DNA from: Ferroacidibacillus organovorans
Lineage (GTDB): Bacteria > Bacillota > Bacilli > Alicyclobacillales > SLC66
NCBI RefSeq assembly: GCF_001642725.1
Contig: NZ_LSUQ01000004.1
Coordinates: forward strand, 55,804-119,803
DNA: 64,000 nt
Direction of reading: 5' to 3'
Shown here piece by piece: positions 20,086 through 29,990 of this stretch. The first letter of the stretch is position 1. Each line of letters starts with the position of its first letter. The position numbers and the translations under genes were made by a program. Below the pieces are notes generated by a model. The model was not told the DNA's origin, searched no databases, and saw only the letters and a program-made list of their open reading frames with translations.

Positions 20086-21003
20086 GTGATTTCGTATATC
20101 ATTCGCCGTCTCGGTGGATCTGTGATTGTTCTTTTTGGGATCGCACTCATTACCTTTATCCTCGCATATGCCGTTCCGTCTGACCCTGCGCGCATGATTC
20201 TCGGTCAGCATGCGACCCTTCAACAGGTGGACGCGCTGCGCAAGCAGATGGGGCTCGATGAACCCTTTATTCAGCAATTCGGAAACTATCTTATGAATAT
20301 CATACACGGCAATCTTGGCTTCTCCTTTCTTCAAAACTTGCCTGTCGCCACGTTGATTGGTCAGCGGCTCCCCGCAACCTTTCAACTCGCGCTAGTCGCG
20401 TGGTTGATGGAACTTATTATCGGATTGCCAATCGGCGTTTTTATGGCGCTTAAAGATCGCAAGATGACCGATCATGTGTTCAACCTGGTCAGTCTGATCG
20501 GCATTAGCTTGCCAACGTTCTTTGTCGGCCTTGAACTGATGTATTGGGTCGCATATCGCGCCAATCTCTTTCCGGTGGGCGGCACAGGCGGACTATCGTT
20601 TGTCATTCTTCCTGGTCTCACGTACGGGATTACGGGCGCGGCTTATTATTCGCGACTGCTTAAATCGAGTATGGTGGACGTACTCAATTCTGACTATATT
20701 CGCACAGCGAGAGCGAAGGGCGCAGCGCCTCTTCGTGTGATCATGGGTCACGCGTTTCGCAACGCAATCATTCCGGTGATCACGTATGGCGCAACGGATA
20801 TTGGCGCACTGTTTGGTGGAATTGTCGTTATCGAAGATGTCTTCGGATACTCTGGGATTGGACAGATGGCGGTGCAGGCGATCAACAATCTTGACACGCC
20901 TATCATCATGGGGACGGTGCTCTTCGCCGCTGTATTCGTCGTCGCGTTTAACTTTATTGTTGACTTGCTCTACGGACTGATTGATCCGCGCATCACGTAT
21001 TGA
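20086..21003 (+). CDS. dppB: Peptide ABC transporter permease (DppB/OppB type)
   Basis: 305 residues. Seen: the DppB/OppB N-terminus MISYIIRRLGGSVIVLFGIA, the DPARMILGQHAT extracellular segment, further hydrophobic helices, and the EAA loop YIRTARAKGAAPLRVIMGHA. It ends with the typical LLYGLIDPRITY. GTG start after AAGGGGG. Last gene of the transporter operon; a strong terminator follows. Confidence 0.93.
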   Translation: MISYIIRRLGGSVIVLFGIALITFILAYAVPSDPARMILGQHATLQQVDALRKQMGLDEPFIQQFGNYLMNIIHGNLGFSFLQNLPVATLIGQRLPATFQLALVAWLMELIIGLPIGVFMALKDRKMTDHVFNLVSLIGISLPTFFVGLELMYWVAYRANLFPVGGTGGLSFVILPGLTYGITGAAYYSRLLKSSMVDVLNSDYIRTARAKGAAPLRVIMGHAFRNAIIPVITYGATDIGALFGGIVVIEDVFGYSGIGQMAVQAINNLDTPIIMGTVLFAAVFVVAFNFIVDLLYGLIDPRITY

Positions 21004-21019
21004 GATTTGCGAGAAGATA

Positions 21020-21058
21020 AAAGCCCCTTTGTGCAGCATCTGCACAAAGGGGCTTTTT
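21020..21058. terminator. Bidirectional intrinsic terminator between dppB and argS
   Basis: Near-perfect hairpin: AAAAAGCCCCTTTGTGCA-type left arm, ATC-centred loop and mirrored right arm ending in GGGGCTTTTT. A-run on one side and T-run on the other make it functional for both converging transcripts (dppB on +, argS on -). Confidence 0.9.
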
Positions 21059-21071
21059 GACGGGTGTGTGC

Positions 21072-22802
21072 CTAGATTTCGGAGGGGGCCTCGATGCCGA
21101 GCCATGTCATGGCGTGCAAGAGTGCGACGCGTACAGCGTCGGTCAACGCAAGGCGCATCGCCTTGAGCTCGCCGTCGGACGTGAGGATGGGGCAGTCGTG
21201 ATAAAAGCGATTGAACGCCTGTGCGATATCGAGCGCGTGTTTTGCAACGAGTGAGGGATCGCGTTCCTCAATCGCGCGCACACGAATCGCCTCAATGCCT
21301 TGAAGTGTGAGTGTGAGATACCATGTGGCGTCGTCGACCGCATCTTCTGCGTGCGTATTTGGCAGAGATGTGACCCACCCTTCTACCGAGGGACCTGCTT
21401 GAAGCACACCTGCCTTGCGCAGAATCGAACACGTCCGCGCGTGTGCGTACTGGACGTAGGGACCCGTTTCGCCGTCAAACGCGAGTGCGGTGTCCATCGT
21501 AAAATCAATGTCGTGAAGTCGGTACGTTTTAAGATCATTGAAGATCACGGCACCGACGCCTACCGCGCGAGCCACCGCGTCTGCATTTTGTAAGTGAGGA
21601 TTTTTCTCTTCGATGATGGCGCGGGCGCGGGTGATCGCTTCATCTAAAACCTCTTGTAAACGAACGATCTGACCTTTTCGCGTCGACATTTTCTTTCCAC
21701 CCATGCGCATCAAGCCAAACGCGATATGCTCACACGCGTCGGCAAACGTGTACCCCATTTTCCGAAGAACTGCGAACACCTGTTGAAAGTGCAGGCGCTG
21801 TTCGCCCCCGACGACATAGAGCAGGTGATCTGCGTGAAAATGACGGGCGCGATACAGTGCAGCCGCTAAGTCACGCGTTGGATAAAGCGTTGCTCCGTCT
21901 GAGCGACGAATCAGACACGGCGGCATGGTCTCCCCAAGCTGTACCACTTCGGCGCCGTCACTCTCTTCGAGCAATCCTTTTTCGCGCAATTCGTCGACGA
22001 CAGCGTCCATTTTGTCGTTGTAGAAGCTTTCACCCAAATTATAGTCAAACTTCGTGCCAAGCAGACGGTACGTTTTCTCAAACTCTTTCATACTCACGTC
22101 AATCATGTAGCGCCAGAGCGTCAAATCTTCTTCGTTGCCATCTTCCAATCGTTTGAACGCGGCGCGTGCCGCGTCGTCAAGCTCGGGGCGCTCGTTTGCC
22201 TCCTCGTGAAACTGGACGTAGAGGCGATTCAATTCCGTGATCGGATTGGCACTGACCGTGGCTTCGTCCCCATAGGTGCGATACGCGACGATGATCTTGC
22301 CAAACTGCGTACCCCAATCGCCGAGGTGATTGATTCGCACCGTTTTGTATCCGGATGTTTCAAACAAGTTGGCGAGTGCTGTGCCAATTACCGTCGAGCG
22401 AAGATGTCCCATGGAAAAGGGTTTGGCGATGTTTGGCGAAGAGAGATCGATCGCCACCGTTTGTCCCGCGCCGCGCGCGTCTTGAAAGACAGTTTCGTTC
22501 GAGCGCAAATGCACGAGCGTATCGGTCGTGACCGTTTCACGTGTTAAGCGCACGTTGAGATAACCGCCCGTCGCCTCTGCGTGATGGACAATCGTACACG
22601 TCTGAAGATCTTGTGCGAGTGCTTGGGCGATCACGGGTGGCGCAAGACGCATCGTTTTTGCCAGTTTGAAGCAGGGAAGCGCAAGATCCCCGAGCGTTCG
22701 ATCCGGCGGAACTTCCATTAAGTTTGCCAATTCTTCTGCGGTCCATCCTGTCTGCGCGACAAAATGGGACGCGATTTGAAGTTTGTAACGTTGCAACACC
22801 AT
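21072..22802 (-). CDS. argS: Arginyl-tRNA synthetase
   Basis: 576 residues. Class I aminoacyl-tRNA synthetase charging tRNA-Arg. Seen: the ArgS-specific N-terminal domain (VPPDRTLGDLALPCFKLAK), the HIGH-equivalent SPNIAKPFSMGHLRSTVIG, DWGTQFGKIIVAY, the KMSTRKG loop, and a C-terminal helical anticodon-binding domain ending near NRFYHDCPIL. The ATG at 22802 follows AGAGAGGA; the in-frame ATG 36 bases further upstream has no ribosome site. Transcribed alone, divergently from the TPR gene. No T-box leader was found. Confidence 0.96.
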   Translation of the reverse strand: MVLQRYKLQIASHFVAQTGWTAEELANLMEVPPDRTLGDLALPCFKLAKTMRLAPPVIAQALAQDLQTCTIVHHAEATGGYLNVRLTRETVTTDTLVHLRSNETVFQDARGAGQTVAIDLSSPNIAKPFSMGHLRSTVIGTALANLFETSGYKTVRINHLGDWGTQFGKIIVAYRTYGDEATVSANPITELNRLYVQFHEEANERPELDDAARAAFKRLEDGNEEDLTLWRYMIDVSMKEFEKTYRLLGTKFDYNLGESFYNDKMDAVVDELREKGLLEESDGAEVVQLGETMPPCLIRRSDGATLYPTRDLAAALYRARHFHADHLLYVVGGEQRLHFQQVFAVLRKMGYTFADACEHIAFGLMRMGGKKMSTRKGQIVRLQEVLDEAITRARAIIEEKNPHLQNADAVARAVGVGAVIFNDLKTYRLHDIDFTMDTALAFDGETGPYVQYAHARTCSILRKAGVLQAGPSVEGWVTSLPNTHAEDAVDDATWYLTLTLQGIEAIRVRAIEERDPSLVAKHALDIAQAFNRFYHDCPILTSDGELKAMRLALTDAVRVALLHAMTWLGIEAPSEI

Positions 22803-22836
22803 AACGTCCTCTCTACGTTCGACTGCACTTCCTGAC

Positions 22837-22866
22837 ATTATAACCGAGTCTTGACGGAGGCGGCAA
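22837..22866 (-). promoter_or_regulatory. argS promoter
   Basis: On the minus strand, TTGCCG (22866-22861) and a perfect TATAAT (22842-22837) are 18 bp apart, about 35 bases upstream of the argS ATG. Confidence 0.6.
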
Positions 22867-22877
22867 TTTTCCCCTGT

Positions 22878-22907
22878 ATGACAGTCGACTTTTTGCTGTG
22901 CTATACT
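22878..22907 (+). promoter_or_regulatory. Promoter of TPR-protein gene
   Basis: ATGACA (22878-22883, 5/6) and TATACT (22902-22907, 5/6) are 18 bp apart, 46 bp before the start codon. Divergent from the argS promoter. Confidence 0.6.
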
Positions 22908-22953
22908 TAATTTCGTAGATCAACTCCCATCATGCCACTGAGGAGGTTGCTTC

Positions 22954-24639
22954 ATGGAAGGTCGGGAGAAGGGAAAAAAGATTGTGCCGTTTGCGGCAGA
23001 TGCAGCGTTCTTCTTTGAGCGGGGTGTGCGGTTTCTTAACCGGCACGATTTATCGCGTGCGCTCAAATCGTTTCAGCGTGCCGTCGATTGTGAGCCGGGA
23101 AATGCGGTCAATCACTGTAATTTAGCAGGTGTGCTTTCCGAACTCGGCGATTTTGAAAAATCAAATGAGATTTTGCAAGGCGTGGTCGAATCGATCGCCC
23201 CGGATATGAGCGAGTGCTACTTTTATATGGCGAATAACTATGCCAATCTAGGACAATACGAGCTTGCAGAAGAGCATGTCGTCAAGTATCTGGAAGAGGA
23301 TCCTTCGGGTGAGTTTGCACCTGATGCGGATGAGATGCTTGACGTATTGATCCACGAGTTTGGCGGCGGCGAAATCCTGCGCGAGCGACGACGCCAGCAG
23401 CACGAAACGACGCGGGAGAAAGACCTCGCGCGTACGCTTTTAGAAGAAGGAAAGTTTCACGAGGCGAGCGAACTGCTAGAACAGGAGATTAGCCGCCAGG
23501 ATGACGCGATTGCTGCGCGCAATAATCTTGCGCTGGCGCGCTACTATCTGGGGCAAATGGATCGCGCGATTGCGCTCTGTGAAGAAGTGCTGGAGCGGGA
23601 TCCTGCGAATGTTCACGCGCTGTGTAACCTGGTGGTTTTTTATCGGCATTGCGGCCAGGATGAAACGTATCACACACTGCTCGATTTTTTAAAGAAGCTT
23701 GTCCCGCTCCAGTTTGATCAAGGGTATAAACTCGCGACAACGCTCGGAATTCTCGGTGAGCATCAAGCAGCGTATCGGATCTTTTTGCAATTGATTCAAT
23801 ACGGAGATCGGCATGACCCGACGCTTTATTTTGCTCTCGCTGCGGCGAGTGCAAACCTCGGGCAAATCAAGCGCGCCAGGCAGTGGCTGCTTGAGGTGCA
23901 GGCGCTCGATCCGGAGACGGACATTGCAGACTACTACCTGCGCGAGATGGATCGCGTGGTCGATGCGCGCGGGAAGTTTTTTATGAGCTACACGTACCAG
24001 CTTCCCTTTCACCTGCGCAACAGTGGAACGACTGGACTCATGCAACAAAAGGGCGCGACGCAGGTCGTTCATTGGGCGAAGGATCCAAGCGTTCGCTCGT
24101 CGCTCTATTTTGCGCTTTATCGCGGGCCATACTCGACGAAGCGTGAGGCACTTCAGGCGTTTGCAGTGCTTGGCGATCGCGAGACGACGCATATTTTAAA
24201 GGAGTTTGTCAAAGACACAGGCCAGTCCCAGGATATCATTTGGAATGGACTGTTCGTATTGCAACGGATGGGGATTCACGAAACGATCCCGGCCTATCTC
24301 CAAGGGGCGCTACAGGACGTTAGCATTCCCATGCAGGATGAGCGACTTCTTATGTGGAACAAGTTACTGCTCTCGATCTTGAAGGATGTGCATCAACAGA
24401 TGGCGGCGCGCGATCAGGAACTGACACACGTTGCAACGGAACTCTGGCTGCGCTATGTGCAGGCGGTTTATACGGATCTCCCGCGCATCGTCAAACGAAG
24501 CGTCTGGTCGGCGGCGCTCGACTACGTGACGCGAAGATACTCTGGACGCACAGAGCCGCAGGCGGTTGTAGCGGCGCGTTACGAGGTCTCCGTCAAGGCG
24601 CTTTCAAAAGCTGCACACGCGATCATGATTACACTGTAA
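22954..24639 (+). CDS. Tetratricopeptide-repeat protein, YvcD-like by position
   Basis: 561 residues, no signal peptide. The N-terminal half (about 15-320) is a string of TPR-like helical pairs such as FLNRHDLSRALKSFQRAVDC, NNYANLGQYELAEEHVVKYL and ARYYLGQMDRAIALCEEVLE. The C-terminal ~230 residues are not recognisable, but contain a segment of helical repeats (YSTKREALQAFAVLGDRETT) that could be HEAT-like. TPRs act as protein-protein scaffolds. A TPR protein, YvcD, lies between his and rapZ in B. subtilis, so this may be its counterpart; function unknown there too. Followed by selB after a 65-bp gap. Confidence 0.7.
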   Translation: MEGREKGKKIVPFAADAAFFFERGVRFLNRHDLSRALKSFQRAVDCEPGNAVNHCNLAGVLSELGDFEKSNEILQGVVESIAPDMSECYFYMANNYANLGQYELAEEHVVKYLEEDPSGEFAPDADEMLDVLIHEFGGGEILRERRRQQHETTREKDLARTLLEEGKFHEASELLEQEISRQDDAIAARNNLALARYYLGQMDRAIALCEEVLERDPANVHALCNLVVFYRHCGQDETYHTLLDFLKKLVPLQFDQGYKLATTLGILGEHQAAYRIFLQLIQYGDRHDPTLYFALAAASANLGQIKRARQWLLEVQALDPETDIADYYLREMDRVVDARGKFFMSYTYQLPFHLRNSGTTGLMQQKGATQVVHWAKDPSVRSSLYFALYRGPYSTKREALQAFAVLGDRETTHILKEFVKDTGQSQDIIWNGLFVLQRMGIHETIPAYLQGALQDVSIPMQDERLLMWNKLLLSILKDVHQQMAARDQELTHVATELWLRYVQAVYTDLPRIVKRSVWSAALDYVTRRYSGRTEPQAVVAARYEVSVKALSKAAHAIMITL

Positions 24640-24704
24640 TTTGAACGCTCACGAGAAAAGGATTTGCGCGAGAATAATGGGAGTTGCGCGTGTGGGAGGC
24701 GAAC

Positions 24705-26600
24705 GTGGAAGACTTTTTTATTGTCGGCACAGCCGGCCACATCGATCACGGAAAAACGACGCTCGTCGCGGCGCTTACAGGTGTGGATACGGATCGAATG
24801 AAAGAAGAGAAGGAGAGGGGCATCTCGATTGATCTGGGATTCGCCCCTTTTCGCTTGCCAAGTGGCAAGCGTATTGGGATTGTCGATGTGCCAGGACACG
24901 AGCGTTTCATCCGCAATATGTTGGCGGGAGCCGGCGGGATGGACGTAATTCTGCTCATCGTGGATGCGCGCGAAGGGGTAATGCCGCAAACGCGTGAACA
25001 CCTTGCGATTCTGAGCCTATTGTCTGTCACGGCGGGAATTGTCGTGTTTACAAAGAGAGACTTGGTGGATGAGGAGTGGCTGGAACTCGTTAAGGAAGAG
25101 ACAGCGCGCGAATTAAAGGGAACGTTTCTTGAAGAATCCCCCTTTCTCGCAGTTTCTGCCAAAACGGGGGATGGCATCGACGCGTTAAAGCAGGCAATCG
25201 AGGAGCAATTAAAGCGCGCCCATCCGAAACCACGGGATGGCGCGTTTCGCATGCCCTTGGATCAGATCTTTTCAGTGCCCGGCATCGGGACGGTGGTGAC
25301 CGGGACGGTGTGGCGCGGAAGCGTCGCTGTGGGTGACACGCTCAGCGTTTACCCTGCGGGGGAGCGCGTGCGGGTGCGCAGTGTCGAAGTGCACGGGCAA
25401 GCAGTCGAGCGCGCCTTTGCGGGACAGCGGACGGCCGTCTCTTTAACGGGTGGAAAGCTAGAGCTGGAACGCGGGATGACCCTTGCTATTCACGACGGGT
25501 ATGAAACGACACGTCTGCTCGACGTACGCATCCAGATGCTTAAAGACAGTGAACGTTCGCTCGAGCACAGACAGCGCGTTCGCGTCTACGCGGGGACGGC
25601 CGAGATTCTCGGGCGGGTGCTCATGCTTGGCGTGCAGAATCTGCAAGCGGGTGAAGAGGGACTCGCGCAGCTTTTACTCGAACAGGATGCGGTTTTTGAG
25701 GCGCGCGATCATTTTGTCTTGCGCTCCTATTCGCCGATGCACACGATTGGCGGAGGGGTAATTATTGATCCACATCCGCCTCGACTGCACCGTCGCCACA
25801 GTGAACTTGTGCGCGAGCGGTTGATTCGCAAAGAGCAGGGAAGCCCTGAGGAGCGTGTGCTCGAATCGCTATTTCAAAGACCGCTGGTGCAGGGGATCGA
25901 TGAGCTTTCAGCGACGCTTGGCCTCGGAAAAGCGGAGATTGAACAAGCGATCGATACGCTTCGTGGGGATGGGTTGCTCGTCACAAAAACGGGGTTTCTT
26001 TTGTCGCGAGCGTATCTTTTGGATTGTCTGACACACGCAAAACGTACGCTTGATACCTATTTTGAGCGAAACAAATACGATGTATTTGCGCCAAAATCGC
26101 TCATCTTTCAGATGTTACGCGAGCGAGGTCTCGATACCCGCTCTGCAGAGGATGTGTTTCAACTCATGTGTGAGCAGGGCGCCTTTACGCTTTTGGGTGA
26201 GCGCATTCGCTCGGATCGTGAGGTTCCTTTACAGCCGTTTGAGCGGGAGATCTATGATCGAATCCTCGACACACTCCACACCTCGCTTTTCTCGCCACCC
26301 GCGATTCAGGAACTTGAAGCACGCGAAAAAAACCGCGATCGCGTTGTTAAAAATATGATGCATCTTTTGGAACAAGAAGGTAAAATCAGCATCATCAGTC
26401 CGGATCTAGTATTGAGCGCCGAAGCACTGCGCGAGGCGGATCGTTTGGCGCGCGACCTGACTGTGGAGCACGGCTCTTTCACGATGGCTCAGTTTCGCGA
26501 CGCCATTGGCAGTAGCCGGAAGTTTGCGCTGGCGATTTTGGAGTATTTTGATCGACAAAAGCGTACGAAGCGCACGGGTGATGTGCGGACGTACCTATAA
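24705..26600 (+). CDS. selB: Selenocysteine-specific elongation factor SelB
   Basis: About 631 residues. GTPase that brings Sec-tRNA to UGA codons marked by a SECIS element. Seen: G1 GHIDHGKT (residues 11-18), switch region KEEKERGISIDLGFA, G3 DVPGHERFIRNML, G4 TKRD, then two EF-Tu-like beta-barrels (MPLDQIFSVPGIGTVVTGTV) and a C-terminal ~250 residues of winged-helix type, as expected for SECIS binding. GTG at 24705 follows GGGAGG; upstream frame start 24684 is less likely. selA, selD and tRNA-Sec are not in the window, although selA is often adjacent. Confidence 0.93.
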   Translation: MEDFFIVGTAGHIDHGKTTLVAALTGVDTDRMKEEKERGISIDLGFAPFRLPSGKRIGIVDVPGHERFIRNMLAGAGGMDVILLIVDAREGVMPQTREHLAILSLLSVTAGIVVFTKRDLVDEEWLELVKEETARELKGTFLEESPFLAVSAKTGDGIDALKQAIEEQLKRAHPKPRDGAFRMPLDQIFSVPGIGTVVTGTVWRGSVAVGDTLSVYPAGERVRVRSVEVHGQAVERAFAGQRTAVSLTGGKLELERGMTLAIHDGYETTRLLDVRIQMLKDSERSLEHRQRVRVYAGTAEILGRVLMLGVQNLQAGEEGLAQLLLEQDAVFEARDHFVLRSYSPMHTIGGGVIIDPHPPRLHRRHSELVRERLIRKEQGSPEERVLESLFQRPLVQGIDELSATLGLGKAEIEQAIDTLRGDGLLVTKTGFLLSRAYLLDCLTHAKRTLDTYFERNKYDVFAPKSLIFQMLRERGLDTRSAEDVFQLMCEQGAFTLLGERIRSDREVPLQPFEREIYDRILDTLHTSLFSPPAIQELEAREKNRDRVVKNMMHLLEQEGKISIISPDLVLSAEALREADRLARDLTVEHGSFTMAQFRDAIGSSRKFALAILEYFDRQKRTKRTGDVRTYL

Positions 26601-26614
26601 TTGAAAATCCAAAA

Positions 26615-27931
26615 ATGGATAGGGTGGGGACAATTTCCGCTACATATCGTGTTCCATACCACGATAAGCCAGTTTATGGTGTTGTGAGCGTTCCCGGGTC
26701 TAAGTCGATCACGAATCGGGCGTTGGCGATTGCGGCGCTCGCAAAGGGTGCGACGCGCTTAAACAACGCCCTGTTCAGTGACGACAGCCGCATCCTCATG
26801 GCTGCGCTGCGCACGGTTGGGTACACGGTGAATGCAGATGAAGCGAGTGCGACAATCGATGTTTTTGGCGCGCAAACCGAGCCGCTACAACAGCGTGCGG
26901 AATATGACCTATTCGTCGGGAATTCAGGTACGAGCACGCGGTTTTTGACTGCACTTTTGGCGCTCGGCAAGGGCGTCTATCGCATGGATGGCGTTGCGCG
27001 GATGCGTGAACGGCCGCTTGGCGACCTGCTAAATAGCTTGCGCGCTATGGGCGTCGATGTACGCGATTTGTTAGGGACGGGATGTCCACCGATTGAGATT
27101 CGCGGCGCGGGACTCCCCGGAGGGACGGTTTCGATTCGCGGCGATGAGAGCAGCCAGTTTGTGTCGGCGCTGCTCATGGCGGCACCGTACGCGCAAAGCC
27201 CGCTGCGCATCGAGATTCTTGGGGAATTGGTCTCCGAGCCGTACGTGGAAATGACGCGGTCCATGATGGCAGCGTTTGGCGTTCACACGGTTCGTCGGGA
27301 GCGTATTTTGGAGATTCCACAGGGTGTGTATCAAGCGAATACAACGTATGATATTGAACCGGACGCGTCGGGTGCGAGCTATTTTATGGCGGCAGTGGCG
27401 CTTTGCGGCGGTGAGGTGACGATTCGCGGGTTGACGCGTGAGTCACTGCAAGGGGATGTTGCGTTTGCTGATGTGCTGGAGCAAATGGGATGTACGGTGA
27501 CATTTTCTTCACACGGAGTCACGATTGCGCGCGGAGATGAACCCCTGCGCGGTGTCGATGTCGATTTGTTTCACCTCTCTGACACGGTGCCAACACTCGC
27601 GGCGATCGCTCCCTTCGCCTCATCGGCGGTCACCATTCGCAATGTCGCAAACATTCGCGTCAAGGAGACGGATCGCATCGCGGCGTGTGTCGCAGAACTT
27701 CGCGCGTTTGGCGTCGAGGTTGAAGAATTTGCAGATGGGATGCGCATCTCCCCTTGCCGCAATCTCCGCGAGGGCGTGTCGGTCAGGACGTATGATGACC
27801 ATCGCATGGCGATGGCGTTCAGCCTGCTCGGAATGCGCGTTCACGACACGCAGATTCTCGATCCGATGTGTGTTTCAAAAACGTTTCCGACCTACTATGA
27901 ACATTTCGAGAAACTTCTTGATCTTTCCTAG
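26615..27931 (+). CDS. aroA: 3-phosphoshikimate 1-carboxyvinyltransferase (EPSP synthase)
   Basis: 438 residues. Condenses shikimate-3-phosphate with PEP in chorismate synthesis. Seen: VPGSKSITNRALAIAALAKG (PEP/S3P-binding Lys), LFVGNSGTSTRFLTALLALG, MRERPLGDLLNSLRAMG, DESSQFVSALLMAAPYA, and RVKETDRIAACVAELRAFG near the C-terminus. The ATG at 26615 lacks a recognisable ribosome site, and a GGGTGGGG tract lies just inside the ORF; the true start could be a few codons downstream at a rare codon. Follows selB by 14 bp; likely co-transcribed. Confidence 0.94.
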   Translation: MDRVGTISATYRVPYHDKPVYGVVSVPGSKSITNRALAIAALAKGATRLNNALFSDDSRILMAALRTVGYTVNADEASATIDVFGAQTEPLQQRAEYDLFVGNSGTSTRFLTALLALGKGVYRMDGVARMRERPLGDLLNSLRAMGVDVRDLLGTGCPPIEIRGAGLPGGTVSIRGDESSQFVSALLMAAPYAQSPLRIEILGELVSEPYVEMTRSMMAAFGVHTVRRERILEIPQGVYQANTTYDIEPDASGASYFMAAVALCGGEVTIRGLTRESLQGDVAFADVLEQMGCTVTFSSHGVTIARGDEPLRGVDVDLFHLSDTVPTLAAIAPFASSAVTIRNVANIRVKETDRIAACVAELRAFGVEVEEFADGMRISPCRNLREGVSVRTYDDHRMAMAFSLLGMRVHDTQILDPMCVSKTFPTYYEHFEKLLDLS

Positions 27932-28036
27932 ATACAACGGTAACCGAAACTTTACTCTCGTGTAACGGCTTTGCAATCTTCGTCGCTTATGATGATCTTG
28001 TAACATATTTGACCCCCTTTTGATGATTGTCTTTGC

Positions 28037-28076
28037 GTGACGTGGGCATGTTGCCTAGCGTTGCGTCTTTTTTTTG
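28037..28076 (+). terminator. Possible terminator after aroA
   Basis: An imperfect GC-rich hairpin (outer GACG/CGTC, inner GGC/GCC) is followed by a run of eight T. The stem is weak with G-T pairs and mismatches, so this is tentative. Confidence 0.4.
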
Positions 28077-28135
28077 TCTTCATGTTACAATGCATTCAAT
28101 ATGATGCGAGCGCTTAGGTAGCTAGGAGGTCATGT

Positions 28136-29071
28136 ATGCGAAAAGCGGTAGGTATTGATCTTGGCGGTACGTTTATGAAAGGGGCAGTCGTCGCGCAAGG
28201 CGGCGAAATCCTTGTGAAAGATGAGATTCCAACGCGTGCGGACGAAGGCGCGGAACGCGTCCTTGAGCGACTCGCGGTGATGATTCGCGATCTTGCAACG
28301 CGCGCGCAGGTCCCGCTCTCGGAGCTCGCCGGTATCGGTGTGACGATTCCGGGATTTCTTGATCGAAAGACTGGCGTCGCAAAAGAAGTGGTCAACATGG
28401 GGTGGCGTGACGTTCCTGTCGGTCAGTTGCTTGGGTCGGCGCTCGAATTGCCGATTCGACTAGAGAATGATGCAAATGCGGCCGCGTTCGGAGAGGCGAT
28501 CGCGGGAGCAGGAAAAGGTCGAGTGAACGTTTTGTGCGTTACGCTTGGCACAGGTGTCGGCGGCGGAATCGTGCTTGATCACCGAATTCTTCACGGGCAG
28601 AGTGATATGGCCGGCGAAATTGGACATATTGTGCTTGATCCCGAAGGCGCACTCTGTAATTGCGGGCATCGCGGGTGCCTTGAGACGACATCGTCTGCGA
28701 CAGGGGTTTCGCGCATGGCGAAGGAAGCGGTGGCATCAGGGGTTGAAACAACGCTCGCTCAGTGCGAAGAGATCACCGCGAAGGACGTTTTTATGGCGGC
28801 GGCGCGCGGCGATGAGGCTGCGTCCCATGTGGTGGCGCGCGCGATTGAACGCCTGGGGCAGGGGCTGGCGATTGCGGCTAATCTTTTGAACCCGGACATC
28901 ATCGTGGTAGGCGGCGGGATGTCGCGCGCCGGTGACGCTCTTTTTCATCCACTGCAACACGCATTCTCGCGGTATGCGCTCACACGCGTGCGCCACGCTG
29001 TTCAGGTGGTTCCGGCCACGCTTGGCAATGACGCAGGCGTCGTCGGTGTCGCGCATCTCGCGTTTGAATAA
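28136..29071 (+). CDS. glk: ROK-family glucokinase
   Basis: 311 residues. ATP-dependent sugar kinase, most likely for glucose. Seen: N-terminal ATP phosphate loop GIDLGGTFMKGAV, LENDANAAAFGEA with the catalytic Asp, VTLGTGVGGGIVLD, the sugar-binding GEIGHIVLDPEGALC, and the ROK zinc motif CNCGHRGCLE. No HTH at the N-terminus, so it is an enzyme rather than a NagC/XylR-type repressor. A TACAAT hexamer (28086-28091) with TTGCGT 19 bp upstream may be its promoter. GGAGG precedes the ATG. It stands upstream of rapZ-yvcK. Confidence 0.92.
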   Translation: MRKAVGIDLGGTFMKGAVVAQGGEILVKDEIPTRADEGAERVLERLAVMIRDLATRAQVPLSELAGIGVTIPGFLDRKTGVAKEVVNMGWRDVPVGQLLGSALELPIRLENDANAAAFGEAIAGAGKGRVNVLCVTLGTGVGGGIVLDHRILHGQSDMAGEIGHIVLDPEGALCNCGHRGCLETTSSATGVSRMAKEAVASGVETTLAQCEEITAKDVFMAAARGDEAASHVVARAIERLGQGLAIAANLLNPDIIVVGGGMSRAGDALFHPLQHAFSRYALTRVRHAVQVVPATLGNDAGVVGVAHLAFE

Positions 29072-29114
29072 ACTAGAAATGGATCGTTAAGCCAGAAAGT
29101 GAGGAGGTGACGAC

Positions 29115-29986
<872 letters not shown>

Positions 29987-29990
<4 letters not shown>

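Noticed and set aside
27932..28135. tRNA (for example tRNA-Sec) in the gap between aroA and glk
   Set aside because: No cloverleaf, no GGTTCGAATCC-type T-loop; only a weak hairpin with T-run.
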